Source: Siphonodentalium dalli (lineage: Eukaryota > Mollusca > Scaphopoda > Gadilida > Siphonodentaliidae). From it: a stretch of 64,000 nt of DNA. The translations under genes were made by a program, and so were the position numbers. Numbering within the stretch: the stretch's first letter is position 1; each line of letters starts with the position of its first letter. Location: contig CP136064.1 of NCBI GenBank assembly GCA_032622095.1, positions 186,850,209-186,914,208 on the forward strand, given 5' to 3'. Positions 11,460 to 22,037 of the stretch are shown here, one piece after another. The notes beneath the pieces were generated by a model that was given only the letters and a program-made list of their open reading frames with translations, made no database searches and had not been told where the DNA came from.

Positions 11460-11735
11460 TGCTTTATGCTTAAGTGTGTGATTTGTTGTTATTCACATAC
11501 CGCATTTTCATCATTTTGGCTATATTACTTGGTATGAAATTGATGTATTAAACTAACGTTTTATGAGAATTTTACCCATAATACCACCATTACAATGGTA
11601 CTTGTATTGTGATGACTACATCCCATTGGTCTGGAGGTCGCCAGTACATGTGCATCCAACCTACTAGTAGCATGCCTGGTTTTTGGAAACAGTAGCTATA
11701 CCCCTACCATGTGGTGATAACCTCTATATATATAC
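11460..11735 (+). repeat. dispersed repeat shared with 29225-29620
   Basis: Both places share, in order, TTGCTTTATGCTTA, TTCACATAC, CATAATACC, TGTGAT, ACTACATCCCA and TGTGGTGAT...AACCTCT. No inverted ends were recognised. An old dispersed repeat of unknown class. Confidence 0.4.
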
Positions 11736-11959
11736 CGATACACACCCACAATGTCTGTTGATAGTTCCCAAACAAGGCTTAAAGCAGTCCTGAGATCCAG
11801 TCTCAGGAAATTAAAATCGCAAAATCATGCCCATGAATCCACACCTGGAGTTTTAACTGTTGAGATCCAGCTGTCACTTTATGGTCACTTTACACAGGGA
11901 TATGTTAGAAACCATGTGTTTTGCACACTAATGAACATCATTATGTATGTGCATTGGTA

Positions 11960-12095
11960 ATTTTTGTTTTTTTAAAGAAATTTTCGGCTTTTTTTTTCAA
12001 AATATCAATAAAAAGATTAGGGTCGGCGGTTATTTTTAGGGTCGGACGATGTGTGGAAACATAGTATCTTTTTTCTTTGGCCTTACTATACATAC
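11960..12095 (-). repeat. short dispersed repeat (GTTTCCGCTAAC family), degenerate
   Basis: T-rich sequence followed by TTAGGGTCGGCGGTTA and TTTAGGGTCGG, then a GGAAACA...TTTGGCCTT end. Related copies are at 25402-25520 (opposite strand), 27400-27512 and 29885-29990 (opposite strand). Confidence 0.4.
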
Positions 12096-12125
12096 AAAAC
12101 TAAAGTACCTGCAATAGTAACATAC

Positions 12126-12230
12126 CTAGGACATTTATGGTCCCAACTGTGTTTGTTTTTAATGTTTTTATCGGGTTGTACATGTAGTTAGGAGGAGATG
12201 CTGGGGAAGCCAGGTGGTAGATTTGGTCAA
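12126..12230 (-). CDS. UXS1: UXS1 exon
   Basis: 105 nt, acceptor TTTTGCAG at 12231 onward and donor at 12124-12125. With split Val and Gly codons it encodes [20 protein letters not shown], then [25 protein letters not shown] is one of the most conserved blocks of UDP-xylose synthases. Confidence 0.97.
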
Positions 12231-12804
12231 CTGCAAAATAATAATGTCACTGATTAGTAGTAATAGTATATGTGCACTGAAAGCCTCAAAGATTAATTTC
12301 GTAATTTGCCTGCGAGTGCCTACTACTCTCAGGCTGCTGAATAGGTGAGCCGACTTCTGCATATGACGCTCACTTAGAACAAATGTAATATTGTTGATGA
12401 ATTCACATGGTGTCGCAATAAGGGCATTGCGAGCAGTGCGAACAAAGAATCTATCGCAAGAATAGGATTTGCTCTAATTGAGGGCCATGATCGGAGTGTT
12501 TACTCGGTTGTAAAATATAACCTTACAAAGAACATTATGGAAACTCTCTTACATCATTCAACTAAAACTTTACTACATTCTACCCAACATATATCTGCAA
12601 TGCAGTGACAAGCATTTCAATCAGAAAAATAGTCATAAAAATCACTTAGTCAAGAGTTTCTCATAGAACCGTCTGAATTTGACAGATGTCTTGATGGTAT
12701 ATTGACAAATATATATGTTCATAGGTGATAAACATGTATTTCACTGCGAGTCTGTGATACATTTTGAGAACAAAGTATAATTGTTGCAGGCCGTCAAATA
12801 TGGT

Positions 12805-13146
12805 GCTGGACAATTGCAGAATGAGGTCCTCAGATGGTGACTTTATTGACACTACGTACCTTACACAGCGTGCTAGCTATACCAAACTCATCCTCTGGGG
12901 ACCTCATTCTACATGGTCTTATTTGCTATGGGAGACCTACACACAGGTTTAAGTTTCCAGATGGTGAAGATGGTGATGTACACCCATTGGGCAGCTCGAT
13001 TATGCATTGTGTCATCTGACATATTTGGGGATATAGAGAAACTAAACTAAAAAAAAATTATCATTCTAAAGAAGTTTGCTAACCAACTATGCAGGGTAAC
13101 GTCACTAAATTCACCTTCTGGGGACCTCATTCTGCAAGTGTCCAGC
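12805..13146. repeat. MITE with about 40-bp inverted ends, adjacent to a UXS1 exon
   Basis: The left end GCTGGACAATTGCAGAATGA and the reverse complement of the right end GCTGGACACTTGCAGAATGA are near identical, and the similarity continues through GAGGTCCYCAGA and GGTGA. The element ends 59 bp from the 3' border of the exon at 13206-13386. The inner block is shared with the MITE at 6106-6511. Confidence 0.6.
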
Positions 13147-13205
13147 CCTATATTTTGAGGCTTGAATTGTTAGAAATGAAAACGATGTTAACATTATATA
13201 CATAC

Positions 13206-13386
13206 CTTCTATGTATAAAGGATTAACAATGTCATGATGAAGCAATTCAAAGTTCTCATGCCCAATCCAATGTTCAACATTTCTCTTCCGTCCAGTAAAA
13301 AAGTTATCAACAGCAGTTACTTCATGACCTTGTAACATCAGCCGATCAACAAGGTGTGAGCCGACAAAGCCTGCTCCTCCCGTAAT
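13206..13386 (-). CDS. UXS1: UXS1 exon with the NAD-binding glycine loop
   Basis: 181 nt, phase 0 start after acceptor CTTTCAG (13387-13389) and donor at 13204-13205. It encodes ITGGAGFVGSHLVDRLMLQG, then HEVTAVDNFFTGRKRN, VEHWIGHENFELLHHD and IVNPLYIE. GGAGFVGS is the GxxGxxG Rossmann loop that binds NAD. DNFFTGRKRN carries the acidic residue expected to bind the adenosine ribose. The minisatellite immediately upstream is built from copies of this exon's acceptor and first bases. Confidence 0.97.
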
Positions 13387-14605
13387 CTGAAAGGAGTATG
13401 ATCAACAAGGTGTGAACCAACAAAGACTGCTCCTCCCATAATCTGAAAGGAATATGATCAACAAGGTGTGAGCAATAAAACCTGCTCCTCTGTAATCTGA
13501 AAGGAAGATGATCAACAAGGTGTGAGCAAAAAAGACTGCACCTCTGTAATCTGAAAGGAAGATGATCAACAAGGTGTGAGCAACAAAGACTGCACCTCTG
13601 TAATCTGAAAGGAAGATGATCAACAAGGTGTGAGCAACAAGGTGTGAGCAACAAAGCCTGCACCTCTGTAATCTGAAAGGAAGATGATCAACAAGGTGTG
13701 AGCAACAAGGTGTGAGCAACAAAGCCTGCACCTCTGTAATCTGAAAGGAAGATGATCAACAAGGTGTGAGCAACAAAGCCTGCACCTCTGTAATCTGAAA
13801 GGAAGATGATCAACAAGGTGTGAGCAACAAAGACTGCACCTCTGTAATCTGAAAGGAAGATGATCAATAAGGTGTGAGCAACAAGGTGTGAGCAAAAAAG
13901 ACTGCACCTCTGTAATCTGAAAGGAAGATGATCAACAAGGTGTGAGCAACAAGGTGTGAGCAACAAAGCCTGCACCTCTGTAATCTGAAAGGAAGATGAT
14001 CAACAAGGTGTGAGCAAAAAAGACTGCACCTCTGTAATCTGAAAGGAAGATGATCAACAAGGTGTGAGCAACAAGGTGTGAGCAATAAAACCTGCTCCTC
14101 TGTAATCTGAAAGGAAGATGATCAACAAGGTGTGAGCAAAAAAGACTGCACCTCTGTAATCTGAAAGGAAGATGATCAACAAGGTGTGAGCAACAAGGTG
14201 TGAGCAACAAAGCCTGCACCTCTGTAATCTGAAAGGAAGATGATCAACAAGGTGTGAGCAACAAGGTGTGAGCAACAAAGACTGCACCTCTGTAATCTGA
14301 AAGGAAGATGATCAACAAGGTGTGAGCAACAAGGTGTGAGCAATAAAACCTGCTCCTCTGTAATCTGAAAGGAATATGATCAACAAGGTGTGAGCAAAAA
14401 AGACTGCACCTCTGTAATCTGAAAGGAAGATGATCAACAAGGTGTGAGCAACAAGGTGTGAGCAACAAAGACTGCACCTCTGTAATCTGAAAGGAAGATG
14501 ATCAACAAGGTGTGAGCAACAAGGTGTGAGCAACAAAGCCTGCTCCTCCTGATCAACAATGTGTGAGCCAACAAAACATGCTCCTCCAATAATCTAAAGG
14601 AAAGA
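13387..14605 (-). repeat. minisatellite made of the UXS1 splice acceptor plus exon start
   Basis: The marker AATCTGAAAGGA (reverse complement TCCTTTCAGATT, the exon acceptor) starts at 13384 (real exon), 13440, 13494, 13548, 13602, 13670, 13738, 13792, 13846, 13914, 13982, 14036, 14104, 14158, 14226, 14294, 14362, 14416 and 14484. An outer, variant copy (AATCTAAAGGAAAG) is near 14590. Spacing is 56 once, then 54 or 68 bp; the 68-bp type contains an extra 14 bp (ACAAGGTGTGAGCA-like). In gene orientation each unit reads acceptor, then ATTACAGAGGTGCAGGC, a mutated copy of the glycine-loop codons, then CACACCTTGTTGATC, then the next acceptor. The first and last units keep more of the exon's sequence (GGAGGAGC) than the middle ones. 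Confidence 0.95.
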
Positions 14606-15755
14606 TAGAGGGCAACTTTACCAATATGTCAAGTGTGAGTGGAAATGGACATCACTCTGGAATAAAACATGTTAGTCGACCAAAATAAAATCTGCCGCTA
14701 TCAACTGAGTACGACACGACAGTAATAAAGATATTTTATGGAAGGCAGCAAAAAAACGGAATACAATGAATAGAACGCTCGCCCATTGAGATATTCTTGT
14801 ACAATTTTCAGGCAAATGTATCAAATAAAATTTTACATTATATGCATACTTGTGCCAGAAATGTATTAATTTTATTCTAGATTTTTACACGATTTGTGCT
14901 AAATGTTACCCAATCCACATCCGTTAATTATCTATCTACCGCTATCTATGAATAAAGGCCCTGTTAGCGACCTACTTGTCATTATAAAAAGTTTGGCCAT
15001 GTGGGTATATGGAGAGAAAAGGAAAAGCAAGAGTGTGAGAAGAAGAAAAGTGACTGAAAGAGTAATAGTTAATGTAGACCAGGGGAGGAAAAGTGTTTCT
15101 TGGTGCATCATTGATCACACAATACATGGGTCATTCCATTCACACTTCTATCCAGTCCCCAACCCCTAGCATTTCTGGCAGTTTAGCTCGGATAAGCCCA
15201 TGCTGACTGCAAATATTACATTGAGATGTCAAGGGGTAGGATACTGGTATCAGCTTGAATGAACACCCCCCTCCCGCATATATTTGTGATAAAATACATG
15301 ATAATTTTCTTTATGGTAACTAATCTAGGATGAGTAGACACAATTTGCACAGTGATGCAAGGAAGTTAGTAAATGGAACCTACAAGTAGGCACAGAAAAT
15401 AATTTTTGACATACCAGTAGAGAGGAATATGTCATGGTTACTTGAAGATCAGACAATTTGTTCCATTTCACTAATGTGACAGGGAAGAAGGAGAATTTGA
15501 AATAATTTGTCCTCCCATTGATTGGTGCTCCAAGGGCCATAACTCAGCAACAAATAAATTTACTAAACCCGTTCCATGTTGAGATCAATTCCTGCATGGT
15601 GGTTCATGAGCATACCAAAGATCATTCAATTCTGACCTATGATGACTAAAATAGAGAGCTCCAAAGTTTCTATGAACAGACACAGACTTACAGATGATAC
15701 CAATGTCTAAATCCATGTCAAACTTTGTTTGCAGGGGATAATCATTTAATCTTAC
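14606..15755. other. UXS1 intron, no assignable features
   Basis: An open frame of 88 codons at 14903-15169 (plus strand) is low-complexity, Lys/Arg-rich and has no recognisable motif; I treat it as chance. Nothing else is seen. Confidence 0.4.
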
Positions 15756-15813
15756 CAGTATTCTCTTTCTATCTTTGTAAGTAAGAAACTTCACTTCAGG
15801 GTATTCCTTTTTA
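15756..15813 (-). CDS. UXS1: UXS1 exon
   Basis: 58 nt, acceptor TTTTTTAG ending at 15814 and donor GTAAGA at 15755 downward. After a split Gly codon it encodes KKEYPEVKFLTYKDRKRIL, matching the linker between the coiled-coil stem and the catalytic domain in animal UXS1 (YPPVKFLSEKDRKRIL type). Phase fits both neighbours. Confidence 0.95.
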
Positions 15814-16090
15814 CTAAAAAATAAATACATGAAATGAATGACAAGGGACTAGCCCTATGTTGGACCCTTTGAAAGGTTTGGACACCCAGTGTTTGGGCAT
15901 CCAAACTAATTGTAAAAAAAATGTCAACACCATTGATAATAACCTTCAGTCTGATAAATTTTAAATTAAATATTTTTTGTACCTATTGAAATGGAACTGC
16001 ACATTGGCGTGCCATGTTTGAGGCAAATATAGTAAACTGATGGTAATTGTGAGGGAAAGTGAACACTCTTATATAGATTTTACACAATGG

Positions 16091-16296
16091 TACAGTAATG
16101 TCCTAAATAATTGACTCCTTAACCACAGCGGAATTATGGGTAATTTTTCAGCATTTAGTCGGAAATATGGCTTGTTGCCATTCTTAGTGAGAGCTTTCCG
16201 ATGAATGGCAACAAGCTATATTTCCGACGTAAATCCTGAAAAATTACCCATAATTCTGCTGTGGGTAAAGAGTCGATTATTTAGGGCATTACTGTA
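16091..16296. mobile_element. foldback MITE, CAGTAATG family, copy A
   Basis: It runs TACAGTAATG... to ...CATTACTGTA as one long imperfect palindrome of about 206 bp. The arms contain GAATTATGGGTAA, TTTAGTCGGAAATATGGC and a central AGAGCTTTCCGATGAATGGC. TA at each border is consistent with a mariner-type target duplication. Other copies: 21753-22008, 27569-27725, 29388-29503, 31469-31686, 57818-57921, 59732-59948. Confidence 0.85.
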
Positions 16297-16629
16297 CCAG
16301 GCTGTCGGTGGTGGCTGTTTTCAGCACAATGCATTAATTGAAACAACATTTTCTTGAATTATTACTTGTCTTTGTAAGACTTACAGGTTGATCAGATGCA
16401 CTCAGATTCACCCCAGAACCTCTATTTTATGCTTCATTTTTTTTTTTTAATCTTGGAGGGGGTGGGGTGTGGAAATAGGAACAGTGGCACAGGGATGATG
16501 TAAGCAAAGGGTGCCACAACTCAAAGCCTACATTAGTCCCTGATGACATCTGTGAAGACCAGGATGCATCGTTTTAGAACAGTATCAGTTCTAAAAAAAA
16601 AAAAAACAATGCTTGTACCAGTTAATGAG

Positions 16630-16800
16630 TTAAACCTTCCATATCTGGATCTTCCTGAAATTTTGTGAGAACCTTGTGTCTATGCATTCTCTTATATATG
16701 CGAGCGAGTCTACCATAAGGAGCCTCACATATATAAGAGTATACATTGGCCTTACAATATTTACCTTGACTTTGTAAGCCAATGCATTCTCTTATATATG
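16630..16800 (-). repeat. TTAA MITE (CCCTTTCATGA family), truncated
   Basis: Inverted relative to the copy at 6598. It contains TTAAACCTTCCATA, then paired CATTCTCTTATATATG / CATATATAAGAG arms and GCCTTACAATATTTACC. It stops abruptly near 16800. Confidence 0.5.
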
Positions 16801-17578
16801 AAGGATTGCATGATTTAAGAGGCTTTGTTGAGCCATTTTGTTTGGGGCACTTACAATCATGGAATATCTCACATGTAATCAATTCAATATTTATTGCGAA
16901 AGTCACAAAAATCATGCAATCTCGAGCTGGGACCACCCCCTACTGTAAATCTGATTACTAAGAAACAAGTAGTAACAGAGAAATATGTTCCCTGTGTTTG
17001 TTGGATGCTATAAAGTTCCCCACCAGAACATCAAATCAGAAGCACCCATATTTGAAATCTTGAATATTTTATATATTACTGTATAGAAAATATATATTTT
17101 GTAAAATGAGGAAAAATAATCCTACTCTAACTTGCCTCATTGAACAACTTAAATACTACCAAAACATTGAATGTCTCAGCACAAGTCACTTTGAAGTCAG
17201 TAGGGCTCATCATTATAAAACAAGATGGGAAGACTTGAAACCACTGTTAGTATATCAATAAGTCAACAGAAAACTGAAAAGAAATTGTTTACATCACCGT
17301 CAATCCCAAATTCAACTAATGTTTTTGCATGCATATAGGGAATATTGTGGGGATGAAGGTAAATCATCTAACTCACATGTATTCTCCATTGAGATGAAAT
17401 GCTCCCCTCCCACCCAACGACAATAATATATAAACAAACTAAACAATTATTCTTTTATTATAATTATAAAAAGTTTGATACACAAGCAATAATATATCGA
17501 ACATATACTTTATGTTCAATAGAATAAATCTCAAGTTGTTGATCATCATATTACATATACATGAATGTGTGTACACTT

Positions 17579-17592
17579 ATTTATGAGATATG
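17579..17592. repeat. left target-site duplication of the 4-kb LINE
   Basis: ATTTATGAGATATG here is repeated exactly at 21597-21610, bracketing the retrotransposon. Confidence 0.8.
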
Positions 17593-18229
17593 AGATGACC
17601 CATCAGGTAAAAAGACAATTAAAAAAAAGAGATAGAGCTCATAAAAAGGCAAAAAACTGCGACACACCACAGAATTGGGAAAAGTTTAGAAAAATTCGCA
17701 ATGATACAATAGACATCATAAGGAAGGCCAAACAGGAATATGATTTTAAACTATGTAATTTAGCATCTGAGCGTAATATGAATTCCAAGCAATGGTGGAA
17801 ATTAATGAAAGACTTTTCCAAAAAGCAATGTAATGACAACCCAATATTTCCATCTCTGTTTGAGAATGACAAAATCATTTATAATGCTGAAGATATAGCA
17901 AATATTCTAAATGAGTATTTTGTTAGCCAGAGTGCATCTTTGTTGGATAACAGTGAATCACCGTCTTTAAATATGAAAAACAGTAATATTGAACCATTTG
18001 TAATTAGAAAAAATGAGGTAAAAGAAATATTAGAAAATCTTGATCCTGCCAAAGCTTCAGGCCCAGACCTTATTAGTAATAACTTATTAAAAATGTCAGC
18101 TGACCAACTAGCAGATCCATTATCTAAGATCTTTAATTTGTTTTTAGATAAATCATTTTTTCCAGATATTTGGAAACATGCTAATATGATGCCAATACAC
18201 AAAAAAGATTCTGTAAATAATAAAGACAA

Positions 18230-19667
18230 GAGGTGGCATCAGAGATGCTGTGTCTCGTTTTCGGTGGCTTACCGCCGGTGGCTACCGCCAATTGGTGTGC
18301 ATCAGTATCGGTAGACTAATTAATAGGTAAAATCGAAAAATGACTAATTAAGGGCCATAACTCCATCAAATTTTATCGGGCCAGGCTGGTTTTCGAACTC
18401 GTCCGAAATATTCTTGGCAAGTATGTCTATCGGAGGACGTTTGTTGAAGTTATCGCGCTAACGAGCTAAAAATTCGTGAAAAATGACTAATTAAGGGCCA
18501 TAACTCTATCAAATTTTATCGGACCAGGCCCGTTTTCGAACTCGTCCAAGATATTCTTGGGAGACACCTATATACTAAATTTCAATCAAATCGGATAACG
18601 TTTGTTGAAGTTATCGCGATAACAAGCTGAAAATTTGTGAAAAATGACTAATTAAGGGCCATAACTCTATCAAATTTTATCGGACCTGGCCGGTTTTTGA
18701 ACTCGACCGAGATATTCTTGGGAGACACCTATATACCATATTTCAATCAAATCGGATAACGTTTGTTGAAGTTATCGCGCTGACGAGCTGAAAATTCGTG
18801 AAAAATGACTAATTAAGGGCCATAACTCTATCAAATTTTATCGGACCAGGCCGGTTTTCGAAATCATCCGAGATATTCTTGGGAGAGACCTATATACCAA
18901 ATTTCAATCAAATCGGATAACGTTTGTTGAAGTTATCGCGCTAACGAGCTGAAAATTCGTGAAAAATGACTAATTAAGGGCCATAACTCTATCAAATTTT
19001 ATCGGACGAGGCCGGTTTTCGAACTCATCCGAGATATTCTTGGGAGACACCTATATACCAAATTTCAATCAAATCCGATAACGTTTGTTGAAGTTATCGC
19101 GCTGACGAGCTGAAAATTCGTGAAAAATGACTAATTAAGGGCTATAACTCTATCAAATTTTATCGGACGAGGCCGGTTTTCGAACTCATCTGAGATATTC
19201 TTGGGAGACAGCTATATACCAAATTTCAATCAAATCGGATAACGTTTGTTGAAGTTATCGCGCTAACGAGCTGAAAATTCGTGAAAAATGACTAATTAAG
19301 GGCCATAACTCTATCAAATTTTATCGGACCAGGCCGGTTTTCGAACTCATCCGAGATATTCTTGGGAGACACCTATATACCAAATTTCAATCAAATCGGA
19401 TGACGTTTGTTGAAGTTATCGCGCTAACGAGCTGAAAATTCAAAGTGCCATAACTCTGTAATAAATGTGCGGACAAACCCGATTTTTTGTCTGCAGCTTA
19501 CGTGCATGGATATGTACTCACACGCCATATCAATTTTTTATATTAATCCGTCAATAAACGGTTGAGTTATAAGCAAAACACGCCGCCCGCCCGCCCGCCC
19601 GCCTGTCCGCCGCACGCCCACCGTCCCTCATCAAACTATAAGTCGAGTTTTGGAAAAAAACTCGACT
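18230..19667 (+). mobile_element. pearl/HINE-like element inserted in the LINE
   Basis: It splits the codons between DSVNNKD and NYRPISL; the exact junction is blurred by shared A residues. Layout: a left flank (18230-18335) with paired GGTGGCTTACCGCC / GGTGGCTACCGCC blocks, a tandem core (18336-19450), a right flank with the microsatellite CCGCCCGCCCGCCCGCC (about 19583-19600), and a terminal stem-loop AGTCGAGTTTT...AAAACTCGACT ending at 19667, directly followed by LINE sequence AAAAATTACAGG. The terminal hairpin, the lack of long inverted repeats and the 161-bp core fit pearl/HINE (Helentron-mobilised) elements. The mobiliser is inference. Confidence 0.75.
18336..19450 (+). repeat. 161-bp tandem array, seven units
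   Basis: The block TGACTAATTAAGGGC starts at 18341, 18484, 18645, 18806, 18967, 19128 and 19289. The first spacing is 143, all later ones exactly 161 bp. Every unit contains CATAACTCTATCAAATTTTA, GATATTCTTGGGAGA, CAAATCGGATAACGTTTG and TTGAAGTTATCGCG. Units are more than 90% alike by eye. Confidence 0.95.
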
Positions 19668-21596
19668 AAAAATTACAGGCCCATATCTCTCACAAGTAAT
19701 CTGAGTAAAGTTTTTGAAAAAGTTATTTTTAAACATGTTTATGAATATCTGACGAAGTACAATTTGATTACAAATTACCAATCAGGTTTTATCCCTGGAG
19801 ACAGTACTATTTATCAACTGATTATTGATATTGATTTCCATATTCAGCGAGCTTTAAATGAAAGAAAATTAATTCAATTTGTTTTCTGTGATATAAGCAA
19901 GGCATTTGATAGAGTTTGGCACAAGGGTCTACTGCGCACAATGTACCATATTGGCATCCAGGGTAAACTTCTGAGATGGTTTGAAAATTATCTTTCTAAT
20001 CGCACACAGTGTGCAGCCGTGAATGGACGGGAGTCTAGTATCAAAAGGGTTTCTGCTGGAGTTCCCCAAGGATCAGTCCTTGGGCCTCTGCTATTTAACA
20101 TTTTATAAATGATATTGTAGAGAATATTGAATCGAATATTAGACTCTATGCAGATGACACATCGTTATTTATAACCGTTGAAGATAACCTTATGGCGGCC
20201 AGAATGTTAAACCGAGATATACAGCGAATAGGTCACTGGGCAAATCAATGGCAGGTAATATTTAATCCATCTAAAACAGAATCATTAACATTAGGTAATA
20301 AAGACCTGGTCATAAATTACCCTTTATATCTACATGACAAGGAAATTAAAGAAGTTGATAATCATACGCACTTGGGTTTGATGTTTCATTATTCTGGCTG
20401 TTGGGATTTTCATGTAAACAATCTTTTTGATAAAATATGCCCAATGATTAACTGTCTTCGAAGCTTAAAATATAAACTAACCAGACATGCACTGGATACC
20501 TTGTATAGGTCCTTTATTCTGCCAATTTTTGACTATGGTGATGTGATTTGGGATAATTGTTCTCAAGGCCTAACTACCAATCTTGAATCATTGCAGCTGG
20601 ATGCCCTGAGAACCATCAGTGGCATCATTAGAGGGACAAGTCATACTCTTATATACACAGAAACTGGTTATATCCCTTTAAAAGATAGGTGTAATAGAAG
20701 AAAAACTATTGTATTTCACAAGGCTGTTTATCGTAAAAGCCCTACATATATATCAATTCAAATCCAAGGCCAGTATCAGAAATTAGTAGATATCCCATGC
20801 GCAGTGGTGATAATATATCTAGATATGAGCATGTGACTAATCCCTTAAATTCCTACTTAAAATCATTCTTCCCATTTTGTATAGAATTATGGAATAGGTT
20901 AGATCCATCAGTGCGCTCTTGTCTTTCGATATCCAAATTGAAAAATGAACTCAGCAAAATGGACAATAGACCTCCGATATACTTTACAGTAGGTGACAGA
21001 TCAAACCAAATCATTCATTCGAAAATCAGAAATGCTTGTAGTGAATTAAATGCTCATAAACTATCTAGGTTTTTTACTGATGATCCTAGTTGTAGATGTG
21101 GAAATAGGTATGAAGATGTTGAGCATTACTTTTTTTTCTGTCCTTTATAGAGTCAACAAAGAGAAACTTTATTTAAAAGATTAAATGAACTGTTTGTGAA
21201 CATAACCATTGAAATTCTTCTGTTTGGTGATTCTGCACTGGGTCAAAAGATGACATTTGTAAGATAGTCCATGAATATTTCAAATCCACCAATAGATTCA
21301 ATACCAGACAATGCGTTCATACTCAATATATGTTATATGAATTAATGTTACATCTTTTTCTCCGAGTCCACCTTACTGCTCAAATCTCCCCACACCACCT
21401 GAAACATCCCTTATTCAGATGACCTATATAGACAGGCCTCTGTATCCCCTGATTGTCGGTATTTGCACTTTTGTGTTGGTCGCGTTATGTTATGTTTTGT
21501 TATTTTCTGTTGATGGGTCCGGGCTTATATAGACTTCCCTGTTGCCTGGACCTGGTGCTATGTCATTATACATTTTGCACAATAAACCATTTAAAA

Positions 21597-21610
21597 ATTT
21601 ATGAGATATG
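21597..21610. repeat. right target-site duplication of the 4-kb LINE
   Basis: ATTTATGAGATATG, identical to 17579-17592. Confidence 0.8.
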
Positions 21611-21724
21611 CATATCAGGATCCTAACAAAAATTAAAAAAAAAAAAAAAAGAACATCAAATCACTAATTTGGCCTCAGACACTTCCCTCTTTGGTTATCC
21701 TTTAAAATAGAAACATGCAAATAT

Positions 21725-22037
21725 AGCTCGGGCGCCCAGGGTAATAGGACAGTACAGTAATGCCCTAAATAATCGACTCCTTAACCACAGCAGAATTATG
21801 GGTAACTTTTCAGGATTTAGTCGGAAATATGGCTTGTTGCCATTCATCGGAAAGCTCTCACTGAGAGCATTCAGAGATGAAATGCTCCCCTCCCACCCAA
21901 CGACAATAATATATAAACAAACTAAACAATTATTCTTTTATAATGTTCAATAGAATAAATCTCAATAATTCTGCTGTGGTTAAGGAGTCGATTATTTAGG
22001 ATATTACTGGAGCTCGGGCGCCCAGGGTAATAGGACA
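21725..22037. mobile_element. CAGTAATG MITE copy B, broken and refilled
   Basis: The left arm (21753 to about 21870) is intact to the centre. The right arm keeps only 21966-22008 (AATTCTGCTGTGGTTAAGG and on). Between them lies 21876-21965, a copy of sequence found at about 17391-17460 and 17513-17532. The whole is flanked by a 27-bp direct repeat (AGCTCGGGCGCCCAGGGTAA...) at 21725-21751 and 22011-22037. Confidence 0.75.

Larger units (their letters stand above)
17593..21267 (+). pseudogene. dead LINE reverse transcriptase ORF
   Basis: The first part (17593-18229) reads KRQLKKRDRAHKKAKN, then QWWKLMKDFSKK, DPAKASGPD and ends HKKDSVNNKD. After the inserted element it resumes KNYRPISLTSNLSKVFEKV at 19668, followed by QSGFIPGDSTIYQL, FCDISKAFDRVWHKGLL and GVPQGSVLGPLLFN. 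A one-base loss in a T run near 20103 breaks the frame before the catalytic YADDTSLF (about 20148-20171). Another one-base loss lies near 20798, an in-frame TAG near 21148, and the tail reaches TAG at 21265-21267. The two catalytic blocks (CDISKAFD and YADD) are both present but in different frames. Non-functional. Confidence 0.85.
17593..21596 (+). mobile_element. 5'-truncated non-LTR retrotransposon (LINE) in a UXS1 intron
   Basis: Bounded by a perfect 14-bp duplication. It starts inside the ORF, just upstream of the reverse transcriptase (no endonuclease or ORF1 left), as expected from incomplete reverse transcription. It ends in an AATAAACCATTTAAAA tail. The reading direction is plus, opposite to UXS1. 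The reverse transcriptase is split by a second element at about 18230-19667. The clade (CR1/jockey-like range) cannot be fixed by eye. Confidence 0.85.

Noticed and set aside
13346-14536. Overlapping minus-strand frames with repeating SHLVDHLPFRLQRC-type peptides
   Set aside because: They are translations of the minisatellite, not genes. The units derive from an intron-exon border, and the 68-bp units shift frame.
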